Origin: Bacteroidota bacterium
GTDB taxonomy: Bacteria > Bacteroidota > Bacteroidia > 2-12-FULL-35-15
Length of the DNA: 64,000 bases
Assembly: GCA_016707685.1 (NCBI GenBank)
Contig: JADJHE010000010.1
Coordinates: 1 to 64,000, forward strand
Reading direction: 5' to 3'
Within the stretch, counting starts at the first letter, position 1, and each line of letters opens with the position of its first letter. Made by a program: the position numbers and the translations under genes. A model generated the notes under the pieces. That model did no database searches, was not told the DNA's origin, and saw only the letters and a list, made by a program, of their open reading frames with translations. Of this stretch, positions 1-10,138 are shown in pieces.

Positions 1-1
1 C

Positions 2-461
2 CAAGGAGTACGTAAATCATTAAAGCAAGACAGAGATAGTTATGAATCGAAAGATGGAATGGATTTAGCATTGAGTATTTATGACACCACACATCATACA
101 TTACAATATTCAGGTGCTAAACGACCATTATTTGTTTATAGAAATGGAAGTTTGAAGAAGTAAAGGCCGTCAATCAATCTATTGGAGGATTGGAAATGGA
201 GAGATCATTACACCTTTACAAGTCATAATTTTTGAACTTAAAAAAGGTGATACTTTTTATATGTTCACGGATGGATATGTAGATCAATTTGGTGGTGACA
301 AAGAGAAAAAATATTCTACCAAACGCCTAAAAGATACATTAACGAGTATTCAATCGCTACCCTTAAAACAGCAAGGAATTGAACTTGATACGATCATCGA
401 AAACTGGAAAAATGGAATCGAACAAATCGATGATATTTTGGTAATTGGTATTCGGTTTTAG
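2..461 (+). pseudogene. SpoIIE-type PP2C serine phosphatase, C-terminal part, frameshifted and cut by window edge
   Basis: The C-terminal half of a PP2C/SpoIIE-type phosphatase, which in Bacteroidota is usually the output domain of a sensor protein. The reading begins at base 2 with text ending in LQYSGAKRPLFVYRNGSL, continues in a second frame with the family hallmark SIGG, and ends in a third frame with YMFTDGYVDQFGG and DDILVIGIRF. The two breaks lie near base 155 (one G apparently missing) and base 198 (one A missing). All conserved blocks are present in order, so I infer consensus errors and not a decayed gene. The N-terminal sensor part lies outside the window. The family assignment is firm; the signal it senses is unknown. 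Confidence 0.8.
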
Positions 462-545
462 CCCCTATTCAATATTTTTAGTAAATTCACTCTCTCTTAA
501 AAGGAGACAGTATAGTTTATAATTCACAATTTATAATTTCAGAAA

Positions 546-2293
546 ATGTTACGATCACACACCTGCGGAGAATTACGCATTTCACATGTTGGACAAACAG
601 TAACCCTTAGTGGATGGGTTCAAGGAATAAGAGATAAAGGATCATTGTTATGGATTGATTTACGTGATAGATATGGCATTACTCAAATTACAATTGAAAC
701 AGAAAATGCGCCAAAAGAAATAATCGACAATGCACGAACATTGGGTAGAGAGTTCGTTATAAGTGTTACAGGTAAAGTAATTGAACGTTATTCAAAATCA
801 GACAAAATAGAAACAGGTGCTATTGAAATTACACCTGAAAATTATTTTTACATTTCTTAATCCTGCATTACTCGCTCCGTTTACAGTGAGGATGATGACC
901 GATATTGGTGACTGTAAGAATGAAATACCGCTACTGGATTTACGCAGAAACCCTGTTCGTAAAAACTTAGAATTGCGCCACCGCATTGCTATTGAAACAC
1001 GTAATTATTTAGATAAATTAAATTTTCTAGAAGTAGAAACACCTGTTTTAATTAAATCAACTCCTGAAGGGGCGCGCGACTTTGTTGTACCTTCTCGAAT
1101 GAATCCTGGTGAATTTTATGCATTGCCACAATCACCACAAACATTCAAACAATTATTGATGGTAGGTGGTTTCGACCGTTATTACCAAATTGTAAAATGT
1201 TTCCGTGACGAAGATTTACGTGCAGATCGTCAGCCAGAGTTTACACAAATTGATTGTGAAATGGCTTTTGTTGAACAAGAAGACATTTTAAATACATTCG
1301 AAGGATTGGTTCGAAATTTATTCAAAACAGTGAAGGGAATTGATATTCCAACATTGAGCAGAATGACCTATGCCGATGCCATGAAATATTATGGTAATGA
1401 CAAACCAGATATTCGCTTCGAAATGAAATTTGTGGAGATGAATTCAATTGTGAAAGGCCAAAATTTTAAAGTATTTGACGATGCACAATTAGTTGTTGGA
1501 ATTTGTGCAAAAGGAGCTGCATGAATACACCCGCAAACAATTGGATGAGTTAACTGAATTTGTAAAACGTCCACAAATTGGTGCTACTGGGTTGGTATAC
1601 GCTCGTTATAATACAGATGGAACCATCAAATCATCAGTAGATAAATTTTACAACGAAGAAGAATTAAAAAAATGGGCAGCAGCATTCAATGCTCAGCCTG
1701 GCGATTTAATTTTAATATTGGCTGGCGAAGAAAACAGAACACGCAAAGCAATGTCGGAATTACGCCTAGAAATGGGTAATCGCTTGGGATTACGTGATAA
1801 AAACAGATTTGCTTGTCATTGGGTTATTGATTTCCCTTTATTGGAGTACAGCGAAGAAACAAGCCGTTGGCATGCCATGCATCATCCATTTACATCACCT
1901 AAACCAGAAGATATTGAATTATTAGGAACAAATCCTGGCGCTGTGCGTGCAAATGCATACGATATGGTAATCAATGGTGTTGAGGTCGGTGGTGGTTCAA
2001 TTCGTATTTTCAATAAGGAGTTACAAGCACGTATGTTTGAACTTTTAGGATTTACAAAAGAAGAAGCACAAGCACAATTTGGATTTTGATGAATGCCTTT
2101 GAATTTGGCGCTCCTCCACATGGTGGATTGGCATTGGGCTTCGACCGTTTATGCTCTTTATTTGGTGGGGCTGATGGTATCCGTGATTTTATTGCTTTTC
2201 CTAAAAACAATTCAGGACGTGATGTAATGATCGATAGCCCTTCAACTATACTCTAGCACAGTTGGATGAGTTGATGATTAACGTTAAAATAAA
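546..2293 (+). CDS. aspS: Aspartyl-tRNA synthetase, interrupted by several frameshifts
   Basis: Class II aspartyl-tRNA synthetase, charging tRNA-Asp with aspartate. The N-terminal anticodon-binding OB fold begins MLRSHTCGELRISHVG and contains GWVQGIRDKG. Class II motif 2 appears as CFRDEDLRADRQPEFTQID and motif 3 as GGLALGFDRL. The bacterial insertion domain is present around 1500-1850. The gene is read in at least four frames: breaks lie near 840-850, 886-925 (more than one indel), 1500-1525, 2088 and 2250. The exact stop is uncertain and probably lies just before the hairpin at 2309. About 580 residues when joined, normal for the family. The gene is essential and every conserved block is intact, so assembly errors are the best explanation. 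Confidence 0.93.
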
Positions 2294-2308
2294 TTTATTT
2301 ATTGAAAC

Positions 2309-2342
2309 AAAAATCCCCTTCCAAAATTGGCAGGGGATTTTT
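2309..2342. terminator. Bidirectional terminator between aspS and the convergent lipoprotein gene
   Basis: An inverted repeat with arms of the form AAAAATCCCC and GGGGATTTTT, flanked by A and T runs on both sides, sits exactly between two convergent genes. Confidence 0.85.
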
Positions 2343-2345
2343 GTT

Positions 2346-2933
2346 TTAATAAGCTAGTTGAATCTGAACGCTATCAGGATTTACCTTTGGCTGAGGAAGT
2401 TCTTCTTTTGGATGTGGTAACTCTTTAAATGATTCTAATACCTTTGTAAAATCTGGCAGATACTCCTCCTTCTTGGCTGCTTGTGTCCATAATAACACTT
2501 GATAAAATGAATATGGCGTTTCAATTATTCCCATACGGTAATAAACATCTTTACCATCAAAATTCCCTGTGATTTCTGAAACAATGGCTTTGTTGCCATT
2601 AATTTCTTGTCGCCCTGCAGGAGAAACTTTTCCATTTTTAATATTATCAACGAATGCTTGGGAGGCAATGGAATTATAATACAATTCTAAATCATAATCC
2701 AAATCATAATTTTCCATTGTCGATTTTTTTTCTTCAATCACCATGGCATAAATATCCAACTCTGCATTTTGATACTGCAAGGAGGCATTCTCATGCAAAT
2801 CGGCACAAGCTTGCAAATAATCAGGCAATTGAACTGTATAGCGCTGATTGATATTTACTTCTGTAAATTTTGCTTCCTGCTTACAAGAAACAAACGCTAA
2901 TATGATAAAAGAAAAAACAAGATAGTTTTTCAT
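2346..2933 (-). CDS. Predicted lipoprotein of unknown function
   Basis: A 195-residue protein with a lipoprotein signal peptide: MKNYLVFSFIILAFVSCKQ, with the lipobox cysteine at residue 17. The mature part has no motif I recognise. It is rich in acidic residues and ends in a proline-containing segment (LPHPKEELPQPKVNP). Stretches such as GRQEINGNKAIVSEITGNFDG resemble the small PsbP-like/DUF1795-type surface lipoproteins, but this is only an impression. It is the last gene of a minus-strand run after the HIT gene (60-base gap) and ends at a shared terminator. Function unknown. Confidence 0.75.
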   Translation of the reverse strand: MKNYLVFSFIILAFVSCKQEAKFTEVNINQRYTVQLPDYLQACADLHENASLQYQNAELDIYAMVIEEKKSTMENYDLDYDLELYYNSIASQAFVDNIKNGKVSPAGRQEINGNKAIVSEITGNFDGKDVYYRMGIIETPYSFYQVLLWTQAAKKEEYLPDFTKVLESFKELPHPKEELPQPKVNPDSVQIQLAY

Positions 2934-2993
2934 GGTTCTAAATTAAAGCTCCAAATTACATGATTTTTTTGACAAAATAAAACTAACTGAAAA

Positions 2994-3479
2994 TCAGGCA
3001 TTCATAGCACTCTTTAAGACTGTTTTTAAGTGCCCCCACTCTACTTCTGTACCTGTATAAATTCCATTTTCCCATGTAAAAACCTGCGATGGCTTAATAT
3101 CATTCTCATAAATAGGTAGCACATTTACATGTATATGCGGACACGTATTCAATTTATTTTCAGTTGCACCAACTGATGCAATGTAAGTTCGTAATGGCTT
3201 TAATGCTTTTTCGATTGCAATAGCTACTTTTCGTGAGTTTTCGAACAAAAACCTATACTCCTCTTCGTTCAAATCAGAAAAACATTCAACATGCCTTTTT
3301 AAGGATACGATTGTATGCCCCCAAAAACGAGGGTATGCCGATAAAAAAACGGTTGTATGCTCATCCTCAAAAATCACAAAATCATTGTTTTGATTTAGCT
3401 TACACATCAAGCATTTCCCAGCCTCTCCTTCTTGCTTTAAACGTTCAATTGCAAGTATTTTAGAAACTAATTCAGGCAT
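2994..3479 (-). CDS. HIT family protein with a variant histidine triad
   Basis: A 161-residue histidine-triad nucleotide hydrolase/transferase fold protein. The N-terminal CxxC (Cys23, Cys26) fits the zinc site seen in many HIT proteins. The block FLSAYPRFWGHTIVSLKRH matches the HIT core. The signature at residues 115-119 is H-I-H-V-N, so the third histidine of HxHxH is replaced by asparagine; the middle histidine, the usual nucleophile, is kept. HIT proteins typically act on nucleotide phosphoramidates or dinucleoside polyphosphates; the substrate here is unknown. The start directly abuts the stop of the upstream unknown gene, which suggests co-transcription. Confidence 0.85.
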   Translation of the reverse strand: MPELVSKILAIERLKQEGEAGKCLMCKLNQNNDFVIFEDEHTTVFLSAYPRFWGHTIVSLKRHVECFSDLNEEEYRFLFENSRKVAIAIEKALKPLRTYIASVGATENKLNTCPHIHVNVLPIYENDIKPSQVFTWENGIYTGTEVEWGHLKTVLKSAMNA

Positions 3480-4493
3480 CTAATACGTAATTACGAAAGG
3501 TGTAGATTGACTCATTATAGCATTTTTTAAAACATCAATGGTTTTGTTTAATTGCTTTTTATTTAAATCATAATATTCATTTACTAAGGCAATGATTTTT
3601 CCATAATCACAACAATACGCTCTTAGCCAATCTGAAGTCCAATCGTCAACAACAGAAGACTCTAAATAAGCATCAAACTTATCAACAGGACCACAACCAC
3701 CTTTATCCTCATCCAACCAAAAATTGATTTTTATTAATTCCAAAAAATCAATATCATCTTTCAATTTCTGCTTGATAGCGTCTGTTCCAACAGAAACTTC
3801 CCGAATCATCTCTTGATTACAAATTACATATTCACGGTAAGGGAAAGGGCCTTCACTATTAATTATTTTTGTTGATCGCCTTCTCATTGTTCCTCTGTAA
3901 TAAAGCATCTTTTTAGCTGTCTTCCGTTCATTTACAAAATAGACATAGGCCAATCGATCGAAATTTTGCTTCACATAATCAATGCTTAGTTGCTTCCCTT
4001 TCATATCATAAAAATGAAAAGAAGCATCATTGCTAGAAGTAATAAAACGTCCCACGATTGCATCTGGCTTAAAAGAAATTTTAAGCAATTGATCTCCATA
4101 ATTTTCACCAGGATAGCCTCGCACTGTTGCCCAAGGATGGGGCCATGCAAACCTTTTCTTGGCAAAAAGAGTATTCAATAATAATGCAGCAGTTTCATTT
4201 CCTTGCTTTTTTTTCTCCTCCAAAACAATATCATAGTTGGCTTTACCATATTTTTCGGAACTGCTCTTTATTAAAACATTTTTATTCTTTCTAATCTCTT
4301 CAACTTGATCTTTTGTTGTCCATGTATACAAATCATTAAAAATAAAACGATCATTAAAAACAGCGTATTTATCCATTAAACGACAAAAGGAAGAATCATT
4401 TAATTGATGACTCAATGAAACGTTTTTTTCTATCCCTTTGTTAAAAGAAAACAATAAAACAATCATTCCTAGAAAAAATGCCTTTCTAAACAT
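3480..4493 (-). CDS. Exported protein of unknown function
   Basis: A 337-residue protein with a clear signal peptide (MFRKAFFLGMIVLLFSFNKG). The mature part is mixed charged and aromatic, with a possible YCCDYG cysteine pair near the C-terminus and GCGPVDKFDAYLE before it. I recognise no catalytic motif. It starts four bases after the hybrid histidine kinase stop and its own stop abuts the HIT start, so the three genes are almost certainly one transcription unit. That may indicate a role linked to the kinase, but this is inference. Confidence 0.7.
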   Translation of the reverse strand: MFRKAFFLGMIVLLFSFNKGIEKNVSLSHQLNDSSFCRLMDKYAVFNDRFIFNDLYTWTTKDQVEEIRKNKNVLIKSSSEKYGKANYDIVLEEKKKQGNETAALLLNTLFAKKRFAWPHPWATVRGYPGENYGDQLLKISFKPDAIVGRFITSSNDASFHFYDMKGKQLSIDYVKQNFDRLAYVYFVNERKTAKKMLYYRGTMRRRSTKIINSEGPFPYREYVICNQEMIREVSVGTDAIKQKLKDDIDFLELIKINFWLDEDKGGCGPVDKFDAYLESSVVDDWTSDWLRAYCCDYGKIIALVNEYYDLNKKQLNKTIDVLKNAIMSQSTPFVITY

Positions 4494-4497
4494 TTGA

Positions 4498-7340
4498 TTA
4501 CTCCTCTATAAGATTTAACTCTTGTTCAATCTCTAAAATCGATTGCTCGATACCTGCTACAATTTCGTTAATCGTAACTTCCGAAACAGTTGTATTGCCC
4601 GACTTAATTCCTTTCTCCAACTCCAACAGTATATCTACTATTTTTTTAACACCTAGCAATGCTAAAGGGCTTCTCATTTTATGTGCTTGTGCTGCTAATC
4701 CTATTAGGTCTTTTACATTATAAAATGTTTTAAATTCAAGCAGGTATCTTGGCATTTCTATCAAATAACTACCTAATATATCTTTCAAATATTCTGCATC
4801 TCCTTCCGCACGTTGGTATAGATTTGTTAAATCGACCAACATCTCAGTTTCTGTTAATTTTTCGGCAGGTAACAATCCTTTAATTTTTTCAAATAAATCA
4901 ATCGGATTAAATGGTTTAGAAATATAATCATCCATTCCTGCTTCCAAACATTTTTCCTTTTCACCTAACAAAGCAGAGGCTGTAATAGCAATAATAGGAA
5001 TTTTACTACCCAATGTTGTTCGAATTATTTTGGTAGCTTCATATCCATCTATTTCTGGCATCGACAAGTCCATTAATACAACATCAAATGAATATTTTTT
5101 AAGATAATCGATAGCAGTAGTTGCATCATCTACACATTTTATTTTTGCTTTCCATTTTTGAAGCGCCAAACTCGCAACCTTTTGATTGATCTTGTTGTCA
5201 TCTACAATCAACACTTTTATTTTATTAAAAATAGAAGAGGCAACAATATCATTATTGTCAATTAAAACAGATGTATTCCCCTTAATATTCACTTTTTCAA
5301 ATTGTAACGAAAAAGTAAATACGCTACCTTTATTCACCTCACTTTGAACACTAATTAAACCTCCTTGCTGTTCAATCAATTGCTTTGAGATACTTAAGCC
5401 CAATCCTGTACCTGCATATTTTTTAGTGGTTCTTGAATTTACCTGCGTGAATGAATCAAAAATGTTCTTCAATTTATCCTTAGGAATTCCTATCCCAGAA
5501 TCTGAAACAGCAAATAATACATTCACCTTTTTATCCGATACACTTTGTAATTTGGCCTCAATCTTTACAAAACCTTTTTCTGTAAATTTAACGGCATTTC
5601 CAGCCAAATTCAACAATATTTGGGATAAACGAACGGAATCGCCCAACACTGATTTAGGGATTTCGGGATCAATATCATAGGCTAGCTTAATATTTTTCTC
5701 ATCAACTCTGTATTGTAAACTGTAGGTTAAATTCTTAAAAACATCTTCTAGTTTAAATACCCTGTTTTCAAAAATCATTTTCCCTGCTCTGATTTTTGAC
5801 AAATCGAGCAAATCATTTACAATCACCAATAAATTGTTCGATGATTCTGCAATTGCATTCACATACTCCTGCTGTTCTTTATCTAAATCGGAATCTTGTA
5901 ACTGACGAGTCATTCCCATTATACCATTCATGGGTGTACGAATTTCATGACTTGTATTCGCAAGAAATAGTTCTTGTGCTTCTTTTGCTTGTTCGGCAAT
6001 ATTTTTCGCCTTCAAAATTTCCAATTCGGATTTTTGCTTTTCACGATAACGATAAAAAATAAAAATTAACAATACAAAAGCACCTATAATTCCTGCTATT
6101 AATGAGTTTCTTTGAATTCGTTGAATTCGAAATTCATTGTTTTGAATAGCGGTATTCTTTGTCAATAAAGCAATTTGATTGTCTTTTGAATTAAATCCAA
6201 ATCTGTTTGCAAACGAGCCATTTGAATAGAGGCATTTTCATTTACAATACTGTCGTTGTAAATTCGATATAAATCCTGGTTTTCCAGTGCTTTTTTATAA
6301 TCATTTTGTTGGCGATATACCCTAGCTAATAGTTCATAATAATCCCTTAAATTTTCTTTGCTATTTTGCTTTAATGCAAGCATTAACCCTTTATTTAAAT
6401 GCCCAAGCGCTTTTTCATTTTCACCTTTTTTTATGTGTGATTCAGCTAAAAATTTACATGTATTGATTATCCAAGGCTTATCATCTGCTTCTATGTATTT
6501 TTTTAAAGCCATTTCATAGTGAAAGATTGCCTTCGAAAGCACACCAAGATTTTCATAAGACTCGCCTAAGTTTAAATAAGCAATGCCTTCGTATCGATGA
6601 ATATTATACTCTCTCGATAATTTTAATACTATTAAAGAATAATTAATTGAATGAAAAATGTGGAATTTATTCCCAGTATACATACCCAAAATATTATATG
6701 CATCGGCCATATTCACATTTAAAACAATGCTTTTTGACTTATCATTTATGGTAATGGCCTGTTGATTAGCTGCATCGTAAATATTTATCGCTTTAAAAAA
6801 ATAAGTTGAATCACTTAATTCTTTCCCTAAATCCATTGTACGATTACCGATTCTACTTAAACAGATAATCAATTGAGGACGATTATTTTCCTTTAAATAG
6901 ATATCGTATGCTTTCTGATAATGAAGGATAGCTTTATTGTAATTTTTAAGTGTCGAATAGACATCGCCAATATTTAGAAGGCTATTAGCTGATAAGTTTA
7001 AATCACTTTCGTTTTGTGCAAGTACATAAGCTTCTTTTAAGTGAATAAGGGCTGTTGAATAATTCCCTTTCGTTCGCTCATTTAAAGCCAATTGATTCAA
7101 TCCTTCAATAATCCCTTTTGAATAGTTTATTTTTTTTGAAAGTGCAATTGATTGATTTACATAATCGATTGACTTATTATTATCATGTGTTGTATATTCA
7201 AGTGCAATCTCTTTTAACAAATCTGCTTTCTTATAATCATCAGTGGTTCCATTCAATACAACTAATAAAGAATCTTCCCTTGTTTGAGCAAACGAGTGCG
7301 TGATAAGAAAAATAAGAAAAATGTAGAATAAGTGCTTCAT
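4498..7340 (-). CDS. TPR-containing hybrid histidine kinase (TPR-TM-HisKA-HATPase-REC-Hpt), split by one frameshift
   Basis: Two open frames (7340-6162 and 6165-4498) are one gene. At 6184-6187 a run of T on the + strand is one base short; restoring it joins DLIQK directly to DNQIALLTKN and removes the stop, giving about 947 residues. Order: signal peptide (MKHLFYIFLIFLITHSFAQ), periplasmic TPR repeats, coiled segment, transmembrane helix (NSLIAGIIGAFVLLIFIFYR), HisKA with H-box SHEIRTPMNG, HATPase with NLAGNAVKF, DSGIGIP and GTGLGLSI, a REC domain with MDLSMPEIDGYEA, and a C-terminal Hpt domain with AHKMRSPL. This is the usual Bacteroidota one-protein phosphorelay. No cognate DNA-binding regulator is adjacent. 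The ligand is unknown. Confidence 0.92.
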
Positions 7341-7353
7341 GTGAAAATACTAA

Positions 7354-7361
7354 CAAAAATA
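7354..7361 (-). promoter_or_regulatory. Candidate -7 promoter element of the TPR hybrid kinase gene
   Basis: TATTTTTG on the minus strand matches TAnnTTTG and lies 13 bases before the start codon at 7340. No good TTTG -33 box is seen. Confidence 0.5.
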
Positions 7362-7387
7362 ACACATTCCCTCCAATATGACATAAA

Positions 7388-7418
7388 AAAATCCCAAGCT
7401 AAAACAGCTTGGGATTTT
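7388..7418 (-). terminator. Terminator of the hmgA-hppD operon
   Basis: A perfect 13-base inverted repeat (arms AAAATCCCAAGCT and AGCTTGGGATTTT, loop AAAAC) lies 20 bases after the hppD stop, ahead of the next minus-strand gene. Confidence 0.85.
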
Positions 7419-7437
7419 AATCAAAACATTGAAAACA

Positions 7438-8598
7438 TTATAATGTTCCGCGTTTTTCTTGTTCTCTTTCAATTGATTCAAACAATGCCTTAAAGTTACC
7501 AGCCCCAAAGCCTTTTGCGCCCATACGTTGGATAATTTCATAGAACAATGTTGGTCTATCTTCTACCGGTTTCGTAAATATTTGCAACAAGTAACCTTCT
7601 TCATCAGCATCGACAAGGATTGCTAATTTTTCAAGCTCACCAATATCTTCTTTCATCATTTCCATGTGTTCACCTAAACGAGCTGGAATTTCTTCATAAT
7701 AAGCATGTGGAGGCGCTGATAAAAATTCAACACCGCGAGCACGTAACTGTTTTACAGTTTCAATGATATTATCTGTAGCAACTGCAATGTGTTGTGCTCC
7801 TGGTCCTTCATAAAAATCAATGTATTCTTCAATTTGTGATTTCTTTTTACCTTTTGCTGGCTCATTGATAGGGAACTTAATACGTCCGTTACCATTGCTC
7901 ATTACTTTACTCATCAAAGCAGAATATTCTGTATGAATTTGCTTGTCATCAAACGATAAGAAGTTAACAAAACCCATTACATCTTCATACCATTTTACCC
8001 ATGTATTCATCTCTCCCCAGCCAACATTACCAACCATATGGTCGATAAATTTTAATCCTACTGGTGTTGGATTGTAATCACTCACCCATTTTTCGAATCC
8101 CGGTAAAAAAGGACCATCATATTTTTTACGCTCAACAAACATGTGAACAGTTTCACCATAGGTATAAATACCAGAACGAACGACTTCTCCATTCGCATCT
8201 TTTTCAACTGTAGGTTCCATGAATGATTTAGCACCACGCTTCGTTGTTTCTTCCCACGCTTTTGTAGCATCTTCAACCCATAACGCAATCACTTTAACAC
8301 CATCACCATGTTTTTTAACATGCTCCCCAATTGGAGAATCGCTTCTTAGTGCTGTAGTTAATACCAAACGAATTTTATCTTGTTTTAATACATATGATAC
8401 TCTATCACGAACACCTGTTTCTAATCCAGCATACGCTAATGATTGAAAACCAAATGCTGTTTTGTAAAAATGCGCAGCTTGCTTTGCATTTCCTACATAA
8501 AATTCAACATAATCGGTACCTAATAATGGAAGAAAGTCTTGCGCCCCTTCAAATATTTTCTCTAAACCGTATTCTACATTTTTTACAACTTTTGCCAT
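7438..8598 (-). CDS. hppD: 4-hydroxyphenylpyruvate dioxygenase
   Basis: Converts 4-hydroxyphenylpyruvate and O2 to homogentisate and CO2, the committed step of aerobic tyrosine breakdown. 386 residues, normal length. Two vicinal-oxygen-chelate halves are visible. The Fe(II) ligands are all present: His187 in FIDHMVGNV, His270 in GAQHIAVAT and Glu354 in LFYEIIQR. The diagnostic C-terminal block GFGAGNFKALFESIEREQ is intact. It lies 111 bases after hmgA on the same strand and ends at a strong terminator, so the two form a short catabolic operon. Cytoplasmic. Confidence 0.97.
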   Translation of the reverse strand: MAKVVKNVEYGLEKIFEGAQDFLPLLGTDYVEFYVGNAKQAAHFYKTAFGFQSLAYAGLETGVRDRVSYVLKQDKIRLVLTTALRSDSPIGEHVKKHGDGVKVIALWVEDATKAWEETTKRGAKSFMEPTVEKDANGEVVRSGIYTYGETVHMFVERKKYDGPFLPGFEKWVSDYNPTPVGLKFIDHMVGNVGWGEMNTWVKWYEDVMGFVNFLSFDDKQIHTEYSALMSKVMSNGNGRIKFPINEPAKGKKKSQIEEYIDFYEGPGAQHIAVATDNIIETVKQLRARGVEFLSAPPHAYYEEIPARLGEHMEMMKEDIGELEKLAILVDADEEGYLLQIFTKPVEDRPTLFYEIIQRMGAKGFGAGNFKALFESIEREQEKRGTL

Positions 8599-8709
8599 AC
8601 TATTTAATTTTAATTTATTGAATTGGAGAATTTAATTACTATAATTTTTATGTCTTTGAATTCTAAAATGGACTCTCCAATTTTCCATTTCTATAATTCT
8701 TGTTTTTTT

Positions 8710-9867
8710 CTATTCAACCCAAGATTTATAATACTTACCATCGTCAATTTTCATTGCTTCTTCGGTAACCATCAATGGACGGAAGGTATCAACCATTACA
8801 GCTAATTCTTGAGTATCTTTTTGTCCAATACTACGCTCCATAGCTCCTGGTGCAGGTCCATGTGGGATTCCTTTTGGATGCAAAGGAATATGACCTTGTT
8901 TAATGTTGTTTCGGCTCATAAAATCACCATCTACATAATACAATACTTCATCGCTATCCACATTACTATGATTGTATGGTGCCGGTACTGCTTGTGGATG
9001 ATAATCGTACATACGAGGAACAAATGAACACACTACAAATGTTGATGTTTCAAATGTTTGATGAATAGGAGGTGGTAAATGTACACGACCAGTTATTGGT
9101 TCAAAATTATGAATGCTAAATCCATAAGGAAAATTATAGCCATCCCAGCCTACAACATCAAATGGATGCGTAGCATAAACCATTTCATGAATCATTCCTT
9201 CTTTCTTCACCTTAATCAAGAAATCACCTTTCTCATCATAAGTTTCCAACTCTGTTGGCAATTTAAAATCACGCTCACAGAATGGAGAATGTTCTAATAA
9301 CTGACCGGATGAACTCTTATAACGTTTTGGAGTATGAAATGGTGCAAACGATTCCACATAGAACAAACGATTATCAGACGTTTCAAAATCAATTTGATAA
9401 ATCATTCCACGAGGAATAATCAAGTAATCACCGTATTCAAAAGGAATATTCCCTAAAAAGGTGCGCAATTTCCCTTTCCCTTTATGAATAAAGATCATTT
9501 CATCCGCATCGGCATTTTTATAAAAATACTCACGCAACGATTTACGTGGTGCAGCTAAACCAACAATACAATCGCCATTTACGAGCATTGCTTTACGACT
9601 ATCTAAAAAGTCATCTGTAGGAGCAACATCAAATCCACTTAATAAAAGCGATTTAATGTTTTTTTCAATAGCAATTTTAGGTGCTACACTGTATGATTTA
9701 ATAATTTCTTTAACTTGTGTTGGACGATGAATCTCATACATCAAAGTAGAATGTGAATTAAACCCTTCGGTTCCAAATAACTGCTCGTAATAAAATCCTC
9801 CCTTAGGATTATTAAATACTACATGTCGTTTAGGTGGTAAATTCCCTAATTTATGGTAAATAGGCAT
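8710..9867 (-). CDS. hmgA: Homogentisate 1,2-dioxygenase
   Basis: Opens the ring of homogentisate to 4-maleylacetoacetate. 385 residues, the shorter type common in Bacteroidota. The Fe ligands are recognisable in PYNHSN, SDEVLYYVDG and HPKGIPHGPAPG. The conserved block FSIHNFEPITGRVHLPPPIH is present. The start MPIYHKLGNLPPKRH matches the family N-terminus. It is first in a two-gene operon with hppD, so consecutive enzymes are made together. No maleylacetoacetate isomerase or fumarylacetoacetase is in the window. Confidence 0.96.
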   Translation of the reverse strand: MPIYHKLGNLPPKRHVVFNNPKGGFYYEQLFGTEGFNSHSTLMYEIHRPTQVKEIIKSYSVAPKIAIEKNIKSLLLSGFDVAPTDDFLDSRKAMLVNGDCIVGLAAPRKSLREYFYKNADADEMIFIHKGKGKLRTFLGNIPFEYGDYLIIPRGMIYQIDFETSDNRLFYVESFAPFHTPKRYKSSSGQLLEHSPFCERDFKLPTELETYDEKGDFLIKVKKEGMIHEMVYATHPFDVVGWDGYNFPYGFSIHNFEPITGRVHLPPPIHQTFETSTFVVCSFVPRMYDYHPQAVPAPYNHSNVDSDEVLYYVDGDFMSRNNIKQGHIPLHPKGIPHGPAPGAMERSIGQKDTQELAVMVDTFRPLMVTEEAMKIDDGKYYKSWVE

Positions 9868-10096
9868 ATAAATAAATTTAAAAAGTGAGTACTGAATATT
9901 ATTAAAATGAGCAGAATGCCCAATAAGAGTAGATACTATCTATTCAGGATTGCGCTTAGTAATGCGCTTGATATCAATAATAAAAGATTTGCTAATTGAT
10001 TTCATCAGAACAAATCTAATGAATGAAAAGTAGAATAAAAAATAAAAACGTTATGATTTTAGTCAGTCTGATTAGTTTTTCGCTTAAATGAATAAA
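9868..10096. other. Intergenic region upstream of hmgA, no gene seen
   Basis: AT-rich stretch containing the presumed hmgA promoter. A short direct repeat GCGCTT-AGTAAT-GCGCTT is visible at about 9953-9971. I see no convincing TAnnTTTG element, small gene or RNA. Confidence 0.4.
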
Positions 10097-10097
10097 A

Positions 10098-10118
10098 AAA
10101 GGGGCAAAAAGCCCCTTT
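10098..10118 (-). terminator. Terminator of the condensin operon
   Basis: Perfect 8-base stem AAAGGGGC/GCCCCTTT with loop AAAAA, located 21 bases after the stop of the last operon gene. An A run on the + strand becomes the U tract of the minus-strand transcript. Confidence 0.85.
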
Positions 10119-10138
10119 CCTATTTATTGCAGATTTGA

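Noticed and set aside
546..2293. aspS as a genuine pseudogene
   Set aside because: It is essential, all motifs are intact, and the breaks look like sequencing indels.
8599..8709. Hairpin or attenuator between hmgA and hppD (TTGGAGA ... TCTCCAA)
   Set aside because: The loop would be about 50 bases with no T tract, so it is not a credible terminator.
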